Source of the DNA: Polytrichum commune
Taxonomy: Eukaryota; Streptophyta; Polytrichopsida; Polytrichales; Polytrichaceae
DNA: 64,000 nt
Direction of reading: 5' to 3'
NCBI GenBank assembly: GCA_950295325.1
Contig: OX485807.1
Span: forward strand, 50,748,440 to 50,812,439
The notes below the pieces were generated by a model. That model ran no database searches. It was given only the letters and a program-made list of their open reading frames with translations, and was not told the DNA's origin. This document shows, one piece after another, positions 1-12,532 of this stretch. Both the position numbers and the translations under genes were made by a program. The number at the start of each line of letters is the position of its first letter. Position 1 is the stretch's first letter.

Positions 1-94
1 GATAGTGTATATAATAGACTTAAAGACTCTAAGTTATCAAAATGTTGTGATTTTAAGACTTGGTGAGGCTTGTAGCAATTATATACATGGCCAC

Positions 95-460
95 AACCTA
101 AGCCCTTTGGTAAGCTAGACATGCCTAAATCCAACACAACAATAATATGAACACCTAGATTTGAGTGGTATGTGGCTAGGTGTGGATCTAAGAACAAACA
201 CCAAAAAGGCATGTGAATACAAGACATTAGAGTACATGTGTCAAAATGTGGTAACCATTATAGGTACAATAGTGAACATGATTGGGTGGACTTCTATGAC
301 CACTTAATGAGCACAAGAATCTTTAGTTTGATAATGAATTAGATATCCATACGAGCTCTGAAATATATGGGGCAAAACTTTATAGGCACAACTTGGATTT
401 GCTATTCATCTTGCACTAATTAAATGTTGCATATCTTGTGAGAAGTGGGTGCCAAGAGAA
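95..460 (+). repeat. Family E dispersed repeat, copy 1
   Basis: About 350 bp that recurs at least nine more times in the window in both orientations. The best marker is the phrase around 168-215, which reads like GTGGATCTAAGAACAAACAC followed by an AAAAAGGCATGTG-like stretch. Later shared landmarks are a TGATTGGG block, a GAGCACAAGAATCTT block and a GAGAAGTGGGTGC block near the end. No terminal inverted repeats, poly(A) tail or coding capacity are visible, so the class is unknown. Confidence 0.75.
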
Positions 461-514
461 AAGTATATGAATAACACATGCTGTACGTTACTTACATTAA
501 GATAAACATTTCTA

Positions 515-650
515 ATTCATATCATTTTTCTCATTACACATGTGTTCTTACTTTTCTAGTGTCCGTTCTTAGATCCACACCTAACCGCATACCACTCAAA
601 TATAAATGTCTATATTATTGCTATGTTGGTTTTAGGCACGTCCAAGTTAC
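515..650 (-). repeat. Family E dispersed repeat, copy 2 (partial, inverted)
   Basis: The reverse complement matches the first part of copy 1, including the complement of the GTGGATCTAAGAAC marker. It lies only about 55 bp from copy 1 in the opposite orientation, so the two could pair as a loose hairpin just upstream of the OSTC gene. Confidence 0.65.
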
Positions 651-915
651 TTTGTTAGTTGGAGTTTCATCCAATAAAATGTTCATGTGCATGTTCTCTT
701 CCCTCTGACTGGTGTCCGTCACAACCCGTCACAACCCGTCACTGCTGGACGCCCCTGTCAATGCGAGACTCGCCCCTGTTTCGTTGCTTCGCGCACCAAG
801 ACGCCATAGCCAGGCCTGTGAGAAAACCCTTGAGCTTCGACACGACCGAAACCTTGGCGCACCCGATCCCTCGCACACATCGCACACATCGCACCTCGAT
901 CACCGCTTTACCAAA

Positions 916-1308
916 ATGAAGCTGATGACGCCGCAGCTGCCGTCGCCAATGACGGTCTTCGTGCTGGTTCTGCTCACATACTTCCTGGTGATATCAGGGT
1001 TTGTGTACGACGTGATTGTGGAGCCCCCGGGGATCGGAAGCAAGCAGGATCCAGTAACCGGAGCGGTGCGTCCTGTTGTTTTCCTGCCCGGCCGTGTGAA
1101 CGGTCAGTACATTATCGAGGGGCTTTCGTCAGGGTTCATGTTCGTTCTGGGAGGCCTAGGATTGATCATGCTGGACTTGGCGAGCGAGAAGGCGAGAGCG
1201 AGGAATGTGAGGCTGTCATTCGTGGGAGCTGGAGTCGCGTGTATTTTCATCTCCTATGTGATGAGTATACTGTTTCTGCATATTAAGATTCCTCAGTACT
1301 TGCGGTGA
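916..1308 (+). CDS. OSTC: Oligosaccharyltransferase complex subunit OSTC (DC2-like)
   Basis: Small ER membrane subunit of the oligosaccharyltransferase that transfers glycan to asparagine of nascent proteins. The 130-residue product carries the family hallmarks: YDVIVEPPGIGS (31-42), RPVVFLPGRVNGQYI (52-66), EGLSSGFMFVLGGLG (68-82) and a C-terminal KIPQYLR. Three hydrophobic segments lie near 14-34, 67-87 and 100-121. The ATG at 916 is the first in-frame ATG after a stop just upstream of 712. Between them the GC-rich stretch 716-915 looks like 5' leader. As I recall the family, plant and animal OSTC usually have some 20-30 more N-terminal residues, so this protein may be short at its start or an upstream coding exon may be missed. 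No intron is seen. The 3' part is copied twice elsewhere (1.66 and 22.1 kb). Identity is firm; whether this copy is a functional gene or an old retrocopy is not settled. Confidence 0.85.
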   Translation: MKLMTPQLPSPMTVFVLVLLTYFLVISGFVYDVIVEPPGIGSKQDPVTGAVRPVVFLPGRVNGQYIIEGLSSGFMFVLGGLGLIMLDLASEKARARNVRLSFVGAGVACIFISYVMSILFLHIKIPQYLR

Positions 1309-1661
1309 CGTATGGTAGGAGATGTGAAACCCTAGAACTTGATAATGTGGGTGAGAGGGAGGGCCTTCAAGCATTTTGATTGCCTATCCTTGAGTTTTGA
1401 AGCGGGTTTTAATTTTGTGTTCGGCTGGAGTGATGGCTGTTATGTATATATGGAGTCAGACAAATCAGCTCCACATACTTTGATGCGCTTCCCACCATTC
1501 TTCTCTATTGTTGAACGAACTGGGATGATGTTTGCAAGATTACTTTTTAACTGTTGATGATCATGTGGGAATAATTTAGCCATTGAACTGAACTAAGCAA
1601 ATTTGCTTTGTCTCTACATTCTCTTCCTCTTCTTAATCTGGGATTTGAGAATCCAATAAGG

Positions 1662-2110
1662 GGCTGGAGTCTCATGCGTTTTTATCTCGTTTGTGATGAG
1701 TATACTGTTGTTGCATATTAAGATTCCTCAGTACTTCCGGTAATGAATGGCAGGAGATCTGAAACTCTAGAACTTAATGATGTAGATGAGAGGGAGGGCC
1801 TTACAAGCATTTTGATTGCCTATCCTTGAGTTTTGAAGCGGGCTCTAAATTTCGTGTTCGGCTGGAGTGACGGCTGTCATGCATATGTGGAGTCAGACAA
1901 TTCAGTTCCCAAACTTTGATGCGCCTCTCGCCATTCTTCTCTGTTGTCAAATTAGCAGAGGTGGAAGGGATGATGTTTGTAATATTACTTGTAGACAGTT
2001 GCTGATTATCATGTGGAAGTACTCAACAAACTGAAATGAACTTGTGCACTTTTTACTTCTTGTCTCTTCACCCTCTTCCTTCCTCTTGATCTGGATTTGG
2101 AGAATTGAAT
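1662..2110 (+). pseudogene. Tandem partial duplicate of the OSTC 3' end
   Basis: Begins with GGGGCTGGAGTC, matching the OSTC coding sequence near 1225, and runs through the last coding bases (ATTAAGATTCCTCAGTACTT) and the 3' flank, ending at a CTTCCTCTTGATCTGG-like block that matches about 1627-1640. Only about 28 codons are represented and there is no start, so it cannot make OSTC. It is more diverged from the parent than the copy at 22.1 kb. Confidence 0.8.
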
Positions 2111-3090
2111 CAATGGTGATAACAGGAATGCGACCTTCACATCAATATTGATAAATGTGCTGTGAGGTGCCTTGTGTATTGAGATTATTGGTGCGAAATT
2201 CCAAGCCTTCACAGCCAATTTCAGGGCCTGGATGCCTTTTCCACTTTTGTAGAGCTGTTTTTTCCATCACCTTCGAGCATTCTGGAATGTGCGTAGATAT
2301 GTGCAACTTTGGCACATCACTGTGTGGTTCTGGAGAGTCTAAATTTCCGAGAATTAGAAGGGTTTTAGCGTGGAGGGTGGTCCTCCTCACTAAAACCCTA
2401 TTCTTTCTTTGAAGTGCACAAGGCATGTAGTAGTTCTTGTCACCTTCGGATGCTATGACATAGACCTTGATGCTTTGAAGATAATCTGATCCATCCCTTA
2501 CGTCTTGCTACCTGATTGCATAAAATCGAATCAGGATTCAATGCCTCGTACTGGACAAAACCATCGACTATCAACATACCACTTCTGTTTCCTAAATGTA
2601 TTCACAATCATGGTTATTAAGTACTGCTTTGTAATCTACTTTGAGTATGTGCAGTTCGTAGGTGTATCCTAAATGTAACTATTTCACTCAATATTACTTC
2701 AGTGAAGCTTACTGATACACACACACACACACATTGTGTAGTGTCAAAAATGCATATGAATAAATTACAAATTCTTTTTTAATGAGTAATATTCCTCCCC
2801 TTGGATGGTGTACAGTCCTTGAATGTGTTTTACCCCCTCCTCTACCCTAACCTACTTGTAATTTTCAGGTGCCCCTGTAGTAATGTGTAAGTGCGCACTT
2901 TATCTTTTGTGGTTAGGCTTTAAAATTTCATCATGCCTGTCAGAAAAGTTAAGGTCATTTTGCCCCTAATTTAAATCGATTCAATTTGGAATAATTTTTT
3001 CTTCAGGTTGTTGTTTCTTCCTGTCACGTGAGATTTATGGTGGCCTTTCCGCTATCTGCAGCTGCTTGCAGTCAAATTGTAGGAAGAATG
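2111..3090. other. Intergenic stretch, no gene recognised
   Basis: AT-rich. It contains a short (CA)n run near 2719-2733. A small open frame at 2155-2412 has no recognisable domain and was not called. Confidence 0.5.
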
Positions 3091-3095
3091 ATAAG

Positions 3096-3855
3096 TTAGG
3101 GATGGTTTGATCTCCACTTTGGTCTGTATCCATTCCGGACCTTTTCATTGAATTTTGCATAGCTTTTTGGCTTCAGAAATGGTTCATTTCTGGTCATTAT
3201 CTGGTAGCTTACAATAGCAAACCCATACATATCCACCACCCTTGAGTATTGACCTGTAGAATCTTTGTGCTTTATATAAAGTTGTTCATACATATGACTC
3301 ATATAACGATGTTGAGCTTTTGACATTGTTTCTTGAGGTTCCAAAACCAACAATCTTCAAATTGACGTATCCCTCCTGGGCTAAGTACGAACTAGAAAGG
3401 AAATTTGCAAGAATATCTTTAGCTTTAAGGTCTATTCTCCAAATATCTCATGTCCACAACTATGAGTGGTTGGAAAGGAATAACTTTGCGACCAGAAAAC
3501 CATGTACTGGCGTTGATTGCCTGCATGTAAGACGTGAAACACGAGCTCAATAACTCCATCAAGAGTGCATTGCAACCTCCATGATCATGAACACACCCCA
3601 ACATTAGAACTATGTTGGGGTGATAAAATTTAGTGGCAATGGATGCCTCCTTTGCAGCCGATCCAGGGTTCCTTCCACAAACTTTTTCATGGCAAATAAA
3701 TCTCCCCGCCATGTAGCCTCGTAGACTTTTGCACTTGCACCTGTTCCTAAAGGCTTATCTTCTTGCAAATTCAACCCCTCTATATTTAAATACATTACAC
3801 TGTTTCGGGCACCGGATTCAGTGCTTACTTGTGTTGCCTCTAACCTCCGAGACAA
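3096..3855 (-). pseudogene. Protein kinase pseudogene (TKL-like)
   Basis: Kinase pieces lie in consecutive but shifted minus-strand frames. First comes an N-lobe with a glycine-rich loop (GTGASAKVYEATWRGD) and the lysine strand FAMKKF. Then, after a frameshift near 3640-3712, AKEASIATKFYHPNIVLMLG covers the alpha-C helix and following strand. Last comes a C-lobe piece, VVDMYGFAIVSYQIMTRNEP followed by a GYRP block, corresponding to the SDVYSF...GxRP region. The HRD catalytic loop and DFG should lie between them, but only about 70 bp remain there (near 3354-3425), so an internal deletion removed the catalytic core. The sequence style recalls kinases of mosses and lycophytes, an impression from memory. 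Confidence 0.75.
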
Positions 3856-3859
3856 ATTC

Positions 3860-6260
3860 CAGGCAAAGTGAAACTCATTGGCAGAAACTTCTTAATCGAT
3901 TTCTTTCACATTGCTTGCAAGTTAGAGTAATTCCTCTAGAACTACAGATTCCCCCCTAAAATGCCAATCCCTCTTTTAAAGCCAATCTGTTGAATTGGAA
4001 CTTTTGACCATTTTCATAAAACACAAGGGCTCTGAACATCTCAAAGAAAATATTTCCTTGTTATCATTGTCGCACACCTCTCCATGAGGAGTGTCTGAAA
4101 CACCATGAACACAAGGGGGGCCCTGGAGTGACACATGGGACTTATGGCGCCATTGATGAGAGGGCCCAAATGATTCTAATGTGGGTGAGGGCCACGGGAG
4201 TTGGGAACGCTTCCTACCCACGGAGATAAAGAGTCACAAGGTTAAGGCCATAAACATTGGGTAGCTTATGGCATCCACATTCTAGAATGCTCAAGAACAC
4301 CTCAATTAGAGGTGTGAGCTAAGAGATATGGCAATTTGAGTGGGGCGATGTCTAGGGACATCGCCCTGGGACAACAATGACCTGGGAGTGACGCTCGGGA
4401 CTGCCGAGGTTAGAACAACCATAATTTCCTCAATACTTGCTGGAATGGGACAAGTGAGGAGTCTATTGGACATCTTCGCAAAAAAGTAGATGTCAATGGA
4501 GTGGTTCTTGATAGAATCATAGATCATACAACAAAGTTATGAAGGTCTGAAGTTGCTAAGGGCTTCTAGCCCTAATGGCTAAGGAAATATGTCTACTTGA
4601 CCCCAACTCTTAGGAGAGGGACAAAAAGTTACTTGACAGTGGGGTGGGCCTTGGCAATGTCCTAGAGGCTTGTACGAGTGAGGCGGCGTGGCCGACCGAA
4701 CCCACTTGAGGCTGAACGGCACGGCCTTCACGGGCTCTGCGTCCAATGTGTGGACATAGTTGTCTAGTATGGTTCGGGTTGTTGGAGTGTTGCTTCGGCA
4801 ACGCGATGATCAACTAAAGATTGGACTTTCATGAATGAAAGTCCACATCTAACGATTGGCTACTGATTAAGGGACAAGTCCCAAATGCAAGTGTAAGAGG
4901 GTTGGTTACCCACCTATGAGCTTGGAGGTCCAAGGTATTGGGAGCTAACCATTTACATGGGTGAAATGTGAAAGGTTAGCGCTTATGACCTTGCTAGAAT
5001 TGAGAAATGGTCAAGATAGTTAAGGAGACCTAGCAAGGGTTATGACAATCATCAACTATGCACAAGGCAGTCATAAGCCACAACTCCCGATTTCAACACA
5101 AGTGCATGAGGTTTGTTGTCTCCTTCACGATCGATAATACTCCTTCAGAAGGATTTTTCGGTTCTTTGTTCGTAGATGAAGCATATGCGGTAACATGAAA
5201 TTGTCCTCTAGATAGCTACCAATTGCCTCAGTAAACATTTGGTTGAGATGAAAGCTAAAATAGAGTAGATGATCTATAGGTAGCTAGCTGAGATCAATTG
5301 TAAGGCTTCATCCGCTTCAGCAGTTATGAGCCGTCTGTACACCGGAGTTGATCTAAGACATCCCATGCATTCCACCGGAAAGCACTAAAAATAGCAATCT
5401 TCTAGATGAAAGGACTAGTGTCTAAGCTAGGTTGTCTTGCAAGGACATACAGACATACCTTGGGTGGCCTACACTCAATCATGAAACTTCCACGAACAGT
5501 AGCTAGCTTAATTTACAGCCTTTCGTTGGATCCCAAACCCTCGACCCCCGACAGATTTGATTCTATGCCTCCAATATAAATTGGTGAAAAGTGGTGACAA
5601 ATGGTGCACGAACACCCTCACTCCTTGCAGCCAGCCACTTTACTTTTTTTTGAACTGCCTTTGGAAATCAGCACCTCTATTGCTCAGAACCAGAATGTCG
5701 AAATAAAAGTGAACAAAAACTACAGACGTACATCATGACAATACTGAAACGCAACACAAACCTCAGCTCCCAGGGCAATATCTTATAACTCTCGTGTCCA
5801 TCGCTGTTGTCCTAATTAATTAATGCAGTTATCTAATCCCGGTAGAAGAATTCTTATAGTACTCCCTACCAGATTGTTCTCCATGTTAGTCACTCTTGCT
5901 GTAGGCCTTCTCCATTTGGCCATCGAAAACTCATCATCAAGTTAAACAGCGAAAGAAGTGCCTAGTCTTCGGCACAGAACACAAATTAAAGAGCCTCCAG
6001 AAACAAAACTTAAACTAAAATTTTAACAAGTTGAGAACTGCTAGATCCCCTCCAGTACTGCAACAAATGTTCCAGTGATCGGCTGGGATGAGCTTCATCA
6101 GCCACTGATTGTTGGTTTCTATGTGCCTGTTCATGCCGGTGCAGGTAATTAAACCAATTAGGGTCCTCATCAACTACGTGCTCCATTGTTCAGTTTTGAG
6201 ACACAAGCGGTGGGTGCACGATCCAAAAGCTGCAAGTGATCTCTGCCTAGTCTGTCCAGA
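3860..6260. other. Intergenic stretch, no gene recognised
   Basis: No coding sequence with recognisable domains. A perfect 10-bp inverted repeat with a 4-bp loop (GGGCGATGTC / GACATCGCCC) lies at 4343-4366. Slightly GC-richer DNA near 4620-4800 has short open frames without similarity that I can recognise. Confidence 0.5.
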
Positions 6261-6266
6261 GTCAAC

Positions 6267-6560
6267 CAACTACACTAAATAGTCTTGTTAGTGTGGGTGG
6301 AAAATTAATTAGCCTGGGCCGCACTAATTTTCTAGTCAAGGTGGAATTTATGGGGGTTTTCATGAAGATTTCCAAGCAACACATTGAAAACTAGTTATAA
6401 GGCAAAAGCAACACAAAATATAATAATCACCCACACTAATTTTCTACTAGAAATTTAATGTGAGTTGGAAATCAATCTGGCCGGTGTTAAGTCTCAGTAT
6501 GAAAATTAGTGTGGTCTCTACAAAATTACTGTGGGCTACAATATTAGGTCCACTGTTTAT
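6267..6560 (+). repeat. Family H repeat, copy 1
   Basis: Starts TACACTAAATAGTC, followed by TTAGTGTGGGTGG. It matches the reverse complement of 57140-57447, including an ACTAGAAATTTAATGTG-like block. It is probably a degenerate short DNA transposon; ends are approximate and no target duplication was found. Confidence 0.5.
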
Positions 6561-7535
6561 TGTGGCTGTTCTGACTCCTCCTGAAACTCCCAACCCATGG
6601 TCCACAGCAAATTCCATGATGTTCTCAATAATATGAGCTTCCTGTTTGGGCAATTAAGTGTTGGAAATTCTTCACAGGGCCTAGAGTCCCTAGACATGCA
6701 CATCCATCATTGATGAGCAGCCACTCGCGAGTTGTGTTTGAGATTGCATAGTTATCTTTCCCGACAAATCATAGGCCCCTCATAGCTTTTGCTACTTGTA
6801 TCATAAATTTATGGTTTCCTGAAGTGAGCCCTTTGCTGTAGGTTTTCCATTACCGTATGTCTTCATACAAAAAGGAATCTTAAGAAATCAGGAAGTAGGG
6901 AAGAAGGCAATTCTATTGTGGAAGATGATAATGATGTACCTAAGGGTCTTACAAGTTTATGTGCTCGATCTTTCAAGGTAATTGGCCACTCGGGCCTGTG
7001 GTTGGGGCCACCGTTGGTGAATGAAAAAGACCCTCAAGGTCAATCGGGTAGCTTAGAAACAATGATACTTGTAGCTATACTATCATCTTCAAGTGGAATG
7101 ATGTTATAATTGAGGTTGCTCCATTTACAACCCCCTTCATAAGACATATATGTTCAATAAACATAACCCATCCACCAACCACATTGAGATGAAGTTGATC
7201 AAAATATGGATTTTCAAGCCGAAGTTCCATGAGCATTTGTTTCTAACGTGACTTCTTCATTTTGAAAAGTCAATTTTTTTCTTGAATACTATAGCAATGT
7301 CAATGTACTCTACTACGTTTTCTCTATGGGAACACAAGATTGTGGTAGATGGATTAATATTTTGTGGATTGTTTTAGGTGATACATAGTTTTTAAGAGTG
7401 TTCTATCAATTTCATCTTGTCTTGGTGTTCATTATTGTACAATATTTAGAAGTTTTAAGTATAGAAATATTTACCAAGGTTGTAGTTCAAAACTCTCAAA
7501 TTTACTAACTATCATTGTTTTGGGGGCCAAAATCT
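6561..7535. other. Intergenic stretch, no gene recognised
   Basis: AT-rich sequence. A 63-codon open frame at 6918-7109 has no domain I recognise. Nothing else stood out. Confidence 0.45.
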
Positions 7536-8429
7536 CTCACTGGGAGGTCACTCCCTCTCTAATTAATCCATACACGTGCGCTCTGGACCTATTTATCAAG
7601 GTGCTATTTTACCTTGCAAAAAATATTATAAGGTATGGTATTTCTCAAAATAAAGGTAAATGCTTGTATTTTAATACATCCTATGAGTCATTATAGTTTT
7701 TTGTTAGAATCATTTAAGAGTACCCTATTTTATTTAAATTGTATTTTTTTTCTTATATTGCAAGCAACCAATGTTTTATGACTTTACCCTAATTTTTTTT
7801 TCTTAAAACCCAATTGTTGTTCATTTTTTTCTTAAACCGCATTTTATTTCGTACACCCCATTATTTTTGGTCATGTAGGAGACAATTTTTTTCATGAAGG
7901 ACATTTCTCTTCTTACAACCATGCATTGTGAAGTTCAGCTAGAATGCTAAACTCACATGAACAAAATCAAAACAATAAACCTAAGGCAAAGGCATGCAAT
8001 TGAAGCATTGTCTTAAACTATGAAATAAAGTCAAATAAAACACCAAAATTTTCCCTCCTGGCATGTGGGTAGAGATCATTAACTCCACATTGGAACCATT
8101 GGTTCAGTAACGTTCAAGCAAGCTAGCGTGCGAAGTCATCCATCCAAGCATTTTCACAGAAAATTGCCTTGTTTCATTCATAAGCACGAACCCTACCCTA
8201 GACCCGCTACCCCTAGTAATTGTTTCCACGTTATTTTACATATACAGACTAGATAAAAGAGGCCATTATATGTGATGATATTTTACATGCACACAAGTTT
8301 CACTATTTAAAACCCCCCTATATTATATGTACATTTTTTTTGCAAAATTTACCTATAATGAATATATTAGACCCTATTTTTTTTATTGCATGTTGTTTTT
8401 ATGATTTTCGCGAGTGACCTCCCCGTGAA
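7536..8429 (+). mobile_element. Family D inverted-terminal element, copy 1
   Basis: The left end CTCACTGGGAGGTCACTC and the reverse complement of the right end, TTCACGGGGAGGTCACTC, match at 15 of 18 positions, so the unit has terminal inverted repeats. The whole 0.9 kb is repeated in inverse orientation at about 19.76-20.49 kb inside an intron of the receptor kinase gene. No transposase frame is visible and no target duplication is clear, so this is a non-autonomous DNA element of undetermined superfamily. Confidence 0.7.
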
Positions 8430-9473
8430 GTTTTTAAATGCCACATCAACATGTTGGGTTTAGGTATTGGTAGCCATTGGTGCAGGAGGTTGGATGGAAG
8501 GTGAAATGTCACATTGGGGGTTAGATAATTGGGTGGGGGATTGGGGTTTGTACTCGGGGAAAATAAGTGGGGATAAGGCCACCTATGAAATGCCTTATAA
8601 TTGGAGGAGTAATGTATGTGGGCCTAAATTGACACGTCAAACTCCACATATAGTTTTGGCCATTGGATGGAACCGCAGATTGTCTCATCTTATTGGCAAT
8701 TGTGAACCATGAAGATTGTCAATAAATCAAGTGCCAAATTCAAACTTCAAGATTATAAGAGGTGTGAAGAATCATTTATCTTTAAGCTATCACATAGGCC
8801 CTTTTTATTGTGTGAAATGTGAAGCGTTGAATCTAGAATGGTGTCCTTAGGTCCACTTTACATAAGTGGTTGAGGCCTTCAAATACAAAGTCAATTCACC
8901 CGAAGTCTTGACTCAGGCCAAGAAGGGAGGAAGTTCTAACATGGACTCAAGGAAACAAATTGGGTTTTCATTTCGGGTCCAACTCAATTCTCTATCCTTG
9001 CAAATTGCTAATATAAATTTGTCTTCTTGCATTATTAAATGAAATTTCTGCATTCAAATATGAATTATTGGGATTGGCTTTGACTTCATTATGTAAAGAC
9101 CTTGGGGTTGATTTACTGGATTGAACCAATCATATACAAAAATTTAGACATTTTAGAGCCCCAAACTAGTCTTGACTCCTCATGTAAGGCGTGAACTTAG
9201 TTTAAGCACATCCTCCAATCTAATCATAAAACGTGTACTTTTGATGGACCCATTCTTAACTAAAAGATTTTCCACCACTTAGAGGTGTCTGCAGGGTGCA
9301 AGCATGGTCAAGTACATAACTCCATTACCCTACATAGGTTGAAGCAAAAGTGATCCAAAACTATATAGTAACTTTGAATTTTGTGAAGGAAAATTATAAA
9401 CATTTGAAACCACATCAATCTACAAAGCCAAGTAATTTATGTTGAAAAATAAAATTTCAAGAAAAGTCTACGT
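8430..9473. other. Intergenic stretch, no gene recognised
   Basis: No recognisable gene. An 81-codon open frame at 8467-8712 is rich in Gly and Trp and has no domain I recognise. Confidence 0.45.
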
Positions 9474-9541
9474 ATCCCTAGAGTAACTTTTATCCGTTGA
9501 GCGACGGTCATTCCACTCGGCACCGTCGGATCACTAAGGCG
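9474..9541 (+). pseudogene. Organellar 23S rRNA-like fragment (probable plastid insertion)
   Basis: The stretch CCTAGAGTAACTTTTATCCG, followed by TTGAGCGACGG and then CACTCGGCACCGTCGGATCA and CTAAGGC, matches a conserved part of plastid 23S rRNA as I remember it. Only about 67 bp are present and similarity stops at both ends, so this is a nuclear copy of an organelle fragment, not an rRNA gene. A mitochondrial large-subunit source is less likely but not excluded. Confidence 0.75.
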
Positions 9542-12532
9542 TTTAGAAGACGGTGCAAGTAGTGTGCAAGTAGATGTATTGAACGCGTAATTGTATAAAT
9601 TTTGTTTAAAACTTGATAAATTTACATTAAATTGATGTTTTTTCTACAAAGTTTTGTAATGTTGCTCTCTATCTAAACTAAATTCAAGGAATATGAGAAA
9701 AATCCAACTTCAAAATATTTAAGGTCATGCAATTTAAATCCAAAACTATATTTAGCCATTATGTTTTAAGCAGTAATTTTAATGAGAAGTTTTGAAGATC
9801 TCATCTTGATATTCTATATTTGAGTACCTAACACAGTAATAAAGGGAAATATGAAAATAAATCCAATTTAAACAACACCTTGCTACTATTTTTATGCATT
9901 TGACCAAATAATTATGACTTTATACTTGAGCACTTCATCCGTACACTTGACTGCGCTTTCACCTTGCAAAGATCTATAGTGTCCAATTATGGCCTACGCA
10001 CCTTTAAGAAAAGCGCCTTTGGGGGCCATGATGTCTAAGGTGTAAAGTGCCTTTGGGCCATGAGGTCCAAGGTTTGAATCTCTTGGCCACCACTCTTGGC
10101 CTAACCTTGTAAGTAGCTGTGCATCTTAGGCAACTTAGGTGCCGACAGCCTATCAACGTGTTATGGCCTGTTCACATCATGCTTGAAGGACGTGCGTCCG
10201 TCCACCGCAATGACGGTTGGATGGCCATTCACCGGAAGTGCATTCACACTTGAAATTCGGAAATAGTGTTTCCGACACTTGCCTTTTCAAAAATAAACTA
10301 TATTTGACTTTTTGATACATGGGTGTGGGCTGCCCCTAATGTTTAAATTGCTTCTACTTCATTGGAGGAAAGATGCGTCCGTCACCAAAACGTCCGGTGA
10401 CGCGTTTTTGGAATGGTTCACAAGATGCGGTGAGGCACCGCATGGTAGTATAAGGGAATTTCTTGGAGTTCGTTATTTCCATCCACTAGAGTCCAAAAGT
10501 CTCGGTCAAAACTATCGTTCCATCGGCTGATGTGAAAGGGCCATTAGACATGCTTTTAATGGGATAAACATGATTATTCATTTTCTAGAAATCACTAACA
10601 GACTTTACAGCATAAAGATTACCATTGGACCATAAAATCACCATGTTAGAATGAAGAATTTGTTGACACTTAAAAGAAATTTGGTTTGTATCAAAAGGGG
10701 CATAACCCTAGGCACACAACTTGACTTACGCTCTTTGGACCACCTTAAGAGCCATGGACCGAAATTTGAACACATTTTAAATGAATTGTTTTGGCTCTTT
10801 TTGTGTCGAAACAAGCGTTCAACACCCAAGTACTTCACTATGTCATAGGTTTTGTATATACATGCATCGAAGATTTATTTGAGGGAGACTATTTATCTAA
10901 AATTTTGTTTATTTCATTACCCTTATTCTTTTTCTGCTTTTATTTTGGCCCATTTTTTTGCACCCTTTGGTAGTTAGAACTTCAATTTCAGCCATTTAAA
11001 CATTACCCTATCTTAATTCAAAAAATCCTCTTCTGTGGCCTTTAAAACCATTGATTAGCTTTGGCATACACAATGTGGGGGAGGGGGGTTTGTATTTTCT
11101 TATGCTACTCCGTCCTACAAAGCTGGCCGAGTGAAATGTAATGACAGGGGATTCAAGAAAACAAACAAAAATATGGGTGCATCATGTCTCCGTACTTTCT
11201 TGATGAGTTCATTTTTGGAATGGATGAGAAAAAAACATATTTCCATCCAAATGGTCTACTTTTAAGATGAGGCAGGGAGGCTCCTCAAGAAGGTTCTTAC
11301 TATTCATTTTCAAGTAACCTATCTGTAGTTCTATCCAAAAAGTAATACAGTGCACTACAAAATACTGTGTAATATTCATAGTATAATATGTGAATATAGA
11401 TGATGCTATGTTACCTTGAATATTATTTAGAATATAAACTTCAACAAATAAAGTATACCCTATATTAGGTCTCACCCTGTTACTAATATTTCGCAAGTGA
11501 AGCACCCAGGGTTCAAGAGATCCATGGTTTGTTCTAGTGATATGATCAGACCGACTCATGGTTGATTTCCGTGTCACAGCTTGTTGACCCTTCCAAAGAA
11601 GTCTGTATGAACCTACGAATTTCGTAGAATTCTGTTTGCAAGGTGAACACAAGTTGCTTCGAATCTCTCTCTCTCTCTCTCTCTCTCTCTGTGATTCACT
11701 CCACAGCCTTACTCGAAATTGCATACGAATGAGACCTCGTCTTCCCTTTCTTGGTTGAGATTTGCACATGCTGAGGTCCGAAGAATTGAAAGGCAGATTT
11801 TTGAACTCTTGTTCAATCAAGATCAGATGACCTAGATGCATGACGAAATATTTAGTTGCTGGGGTGGCTCAGTTCTTGCACTGCATAGCTAATCCTGTGG
11901 TTTGGGAATCAGTTAATTACTCCTTCGGGACTTGTGGTTTTTTTGGTTGGACTTTAAGCTGTGGAAGGTTCAGGTAGCGGTTCATACAACTGAGTAAAGT
12001 TTGAGAAGTTGACAACAAGAATATAGCAAACCTTCCTATAACAGCTAACATACCTTGCAAACTTTGCAGTTGTTCAAGCGGCAATGGGGGCATCATCTGA
12101 AGACACCCTAGAAGCTGCCATCCAAGGTATGTGAATTGCAATGGATACAAAATGTGCCTCAAGTTTGAACACATGACATGTCATTAAAGTAAAGAAAAGA
12201 ACCATAGAAAAATGAGCATTTATGATACAGATCATGTTTGTATAACAATAGTCAAGAATTCCCACTTAATCTCTTTCCTAGGAAATCCAAGCTATTATTG
12301 TTCATTGTCTCAGACTGAATCTAATTTTGTTGAACTTGGAGTTGTTAACACGCCTCTCTGAGAGTAAGGTTGAATGATTGTCTTGGGTTATGTGTTCATG
12401 CGCTATGCTCACCTATCGTGGGCTTCTATTATTCTTTATTGTTCAAACTAAATCTAGTTTCTCTGACCTTGAAGTTGCTAGCACATGATCTCTCCAACAT
12501 TCTAGCTTACATAGTGTTTCCCAATCTACACT
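9542..12532. other. Intergenic stretch, mostly unrecognised
   Basis: Contains a (TC)n microsatellite at 11664-11690 and a degenerate tRNA-like phrase near 10050-10090 (GGTTTGAATCT). Around 12072-12126 there is a short coding-looking segment between plausible splice signals, described under findings. No complete gene is supported. Confidence 0.5.
11664..11690. repeat. (TC)n microsatellite
   Basis: 27 bp of uninterrupted TC dinucleotides. Confidence 0.95.

Noticed and set aside
10030-10100. tRNA gene suggested by GGTTTGAATCT
   Set aside because: No acceptor stem, anticodon arm or A box at the right distance; at most a SINE trace.
11209-11841. 210-codon minus-strand open frame
   Set aside because: It runs through the (TC)n microsatellite, which supplies its Arg-Glu repeat, and the remainder has no domain or splice context.
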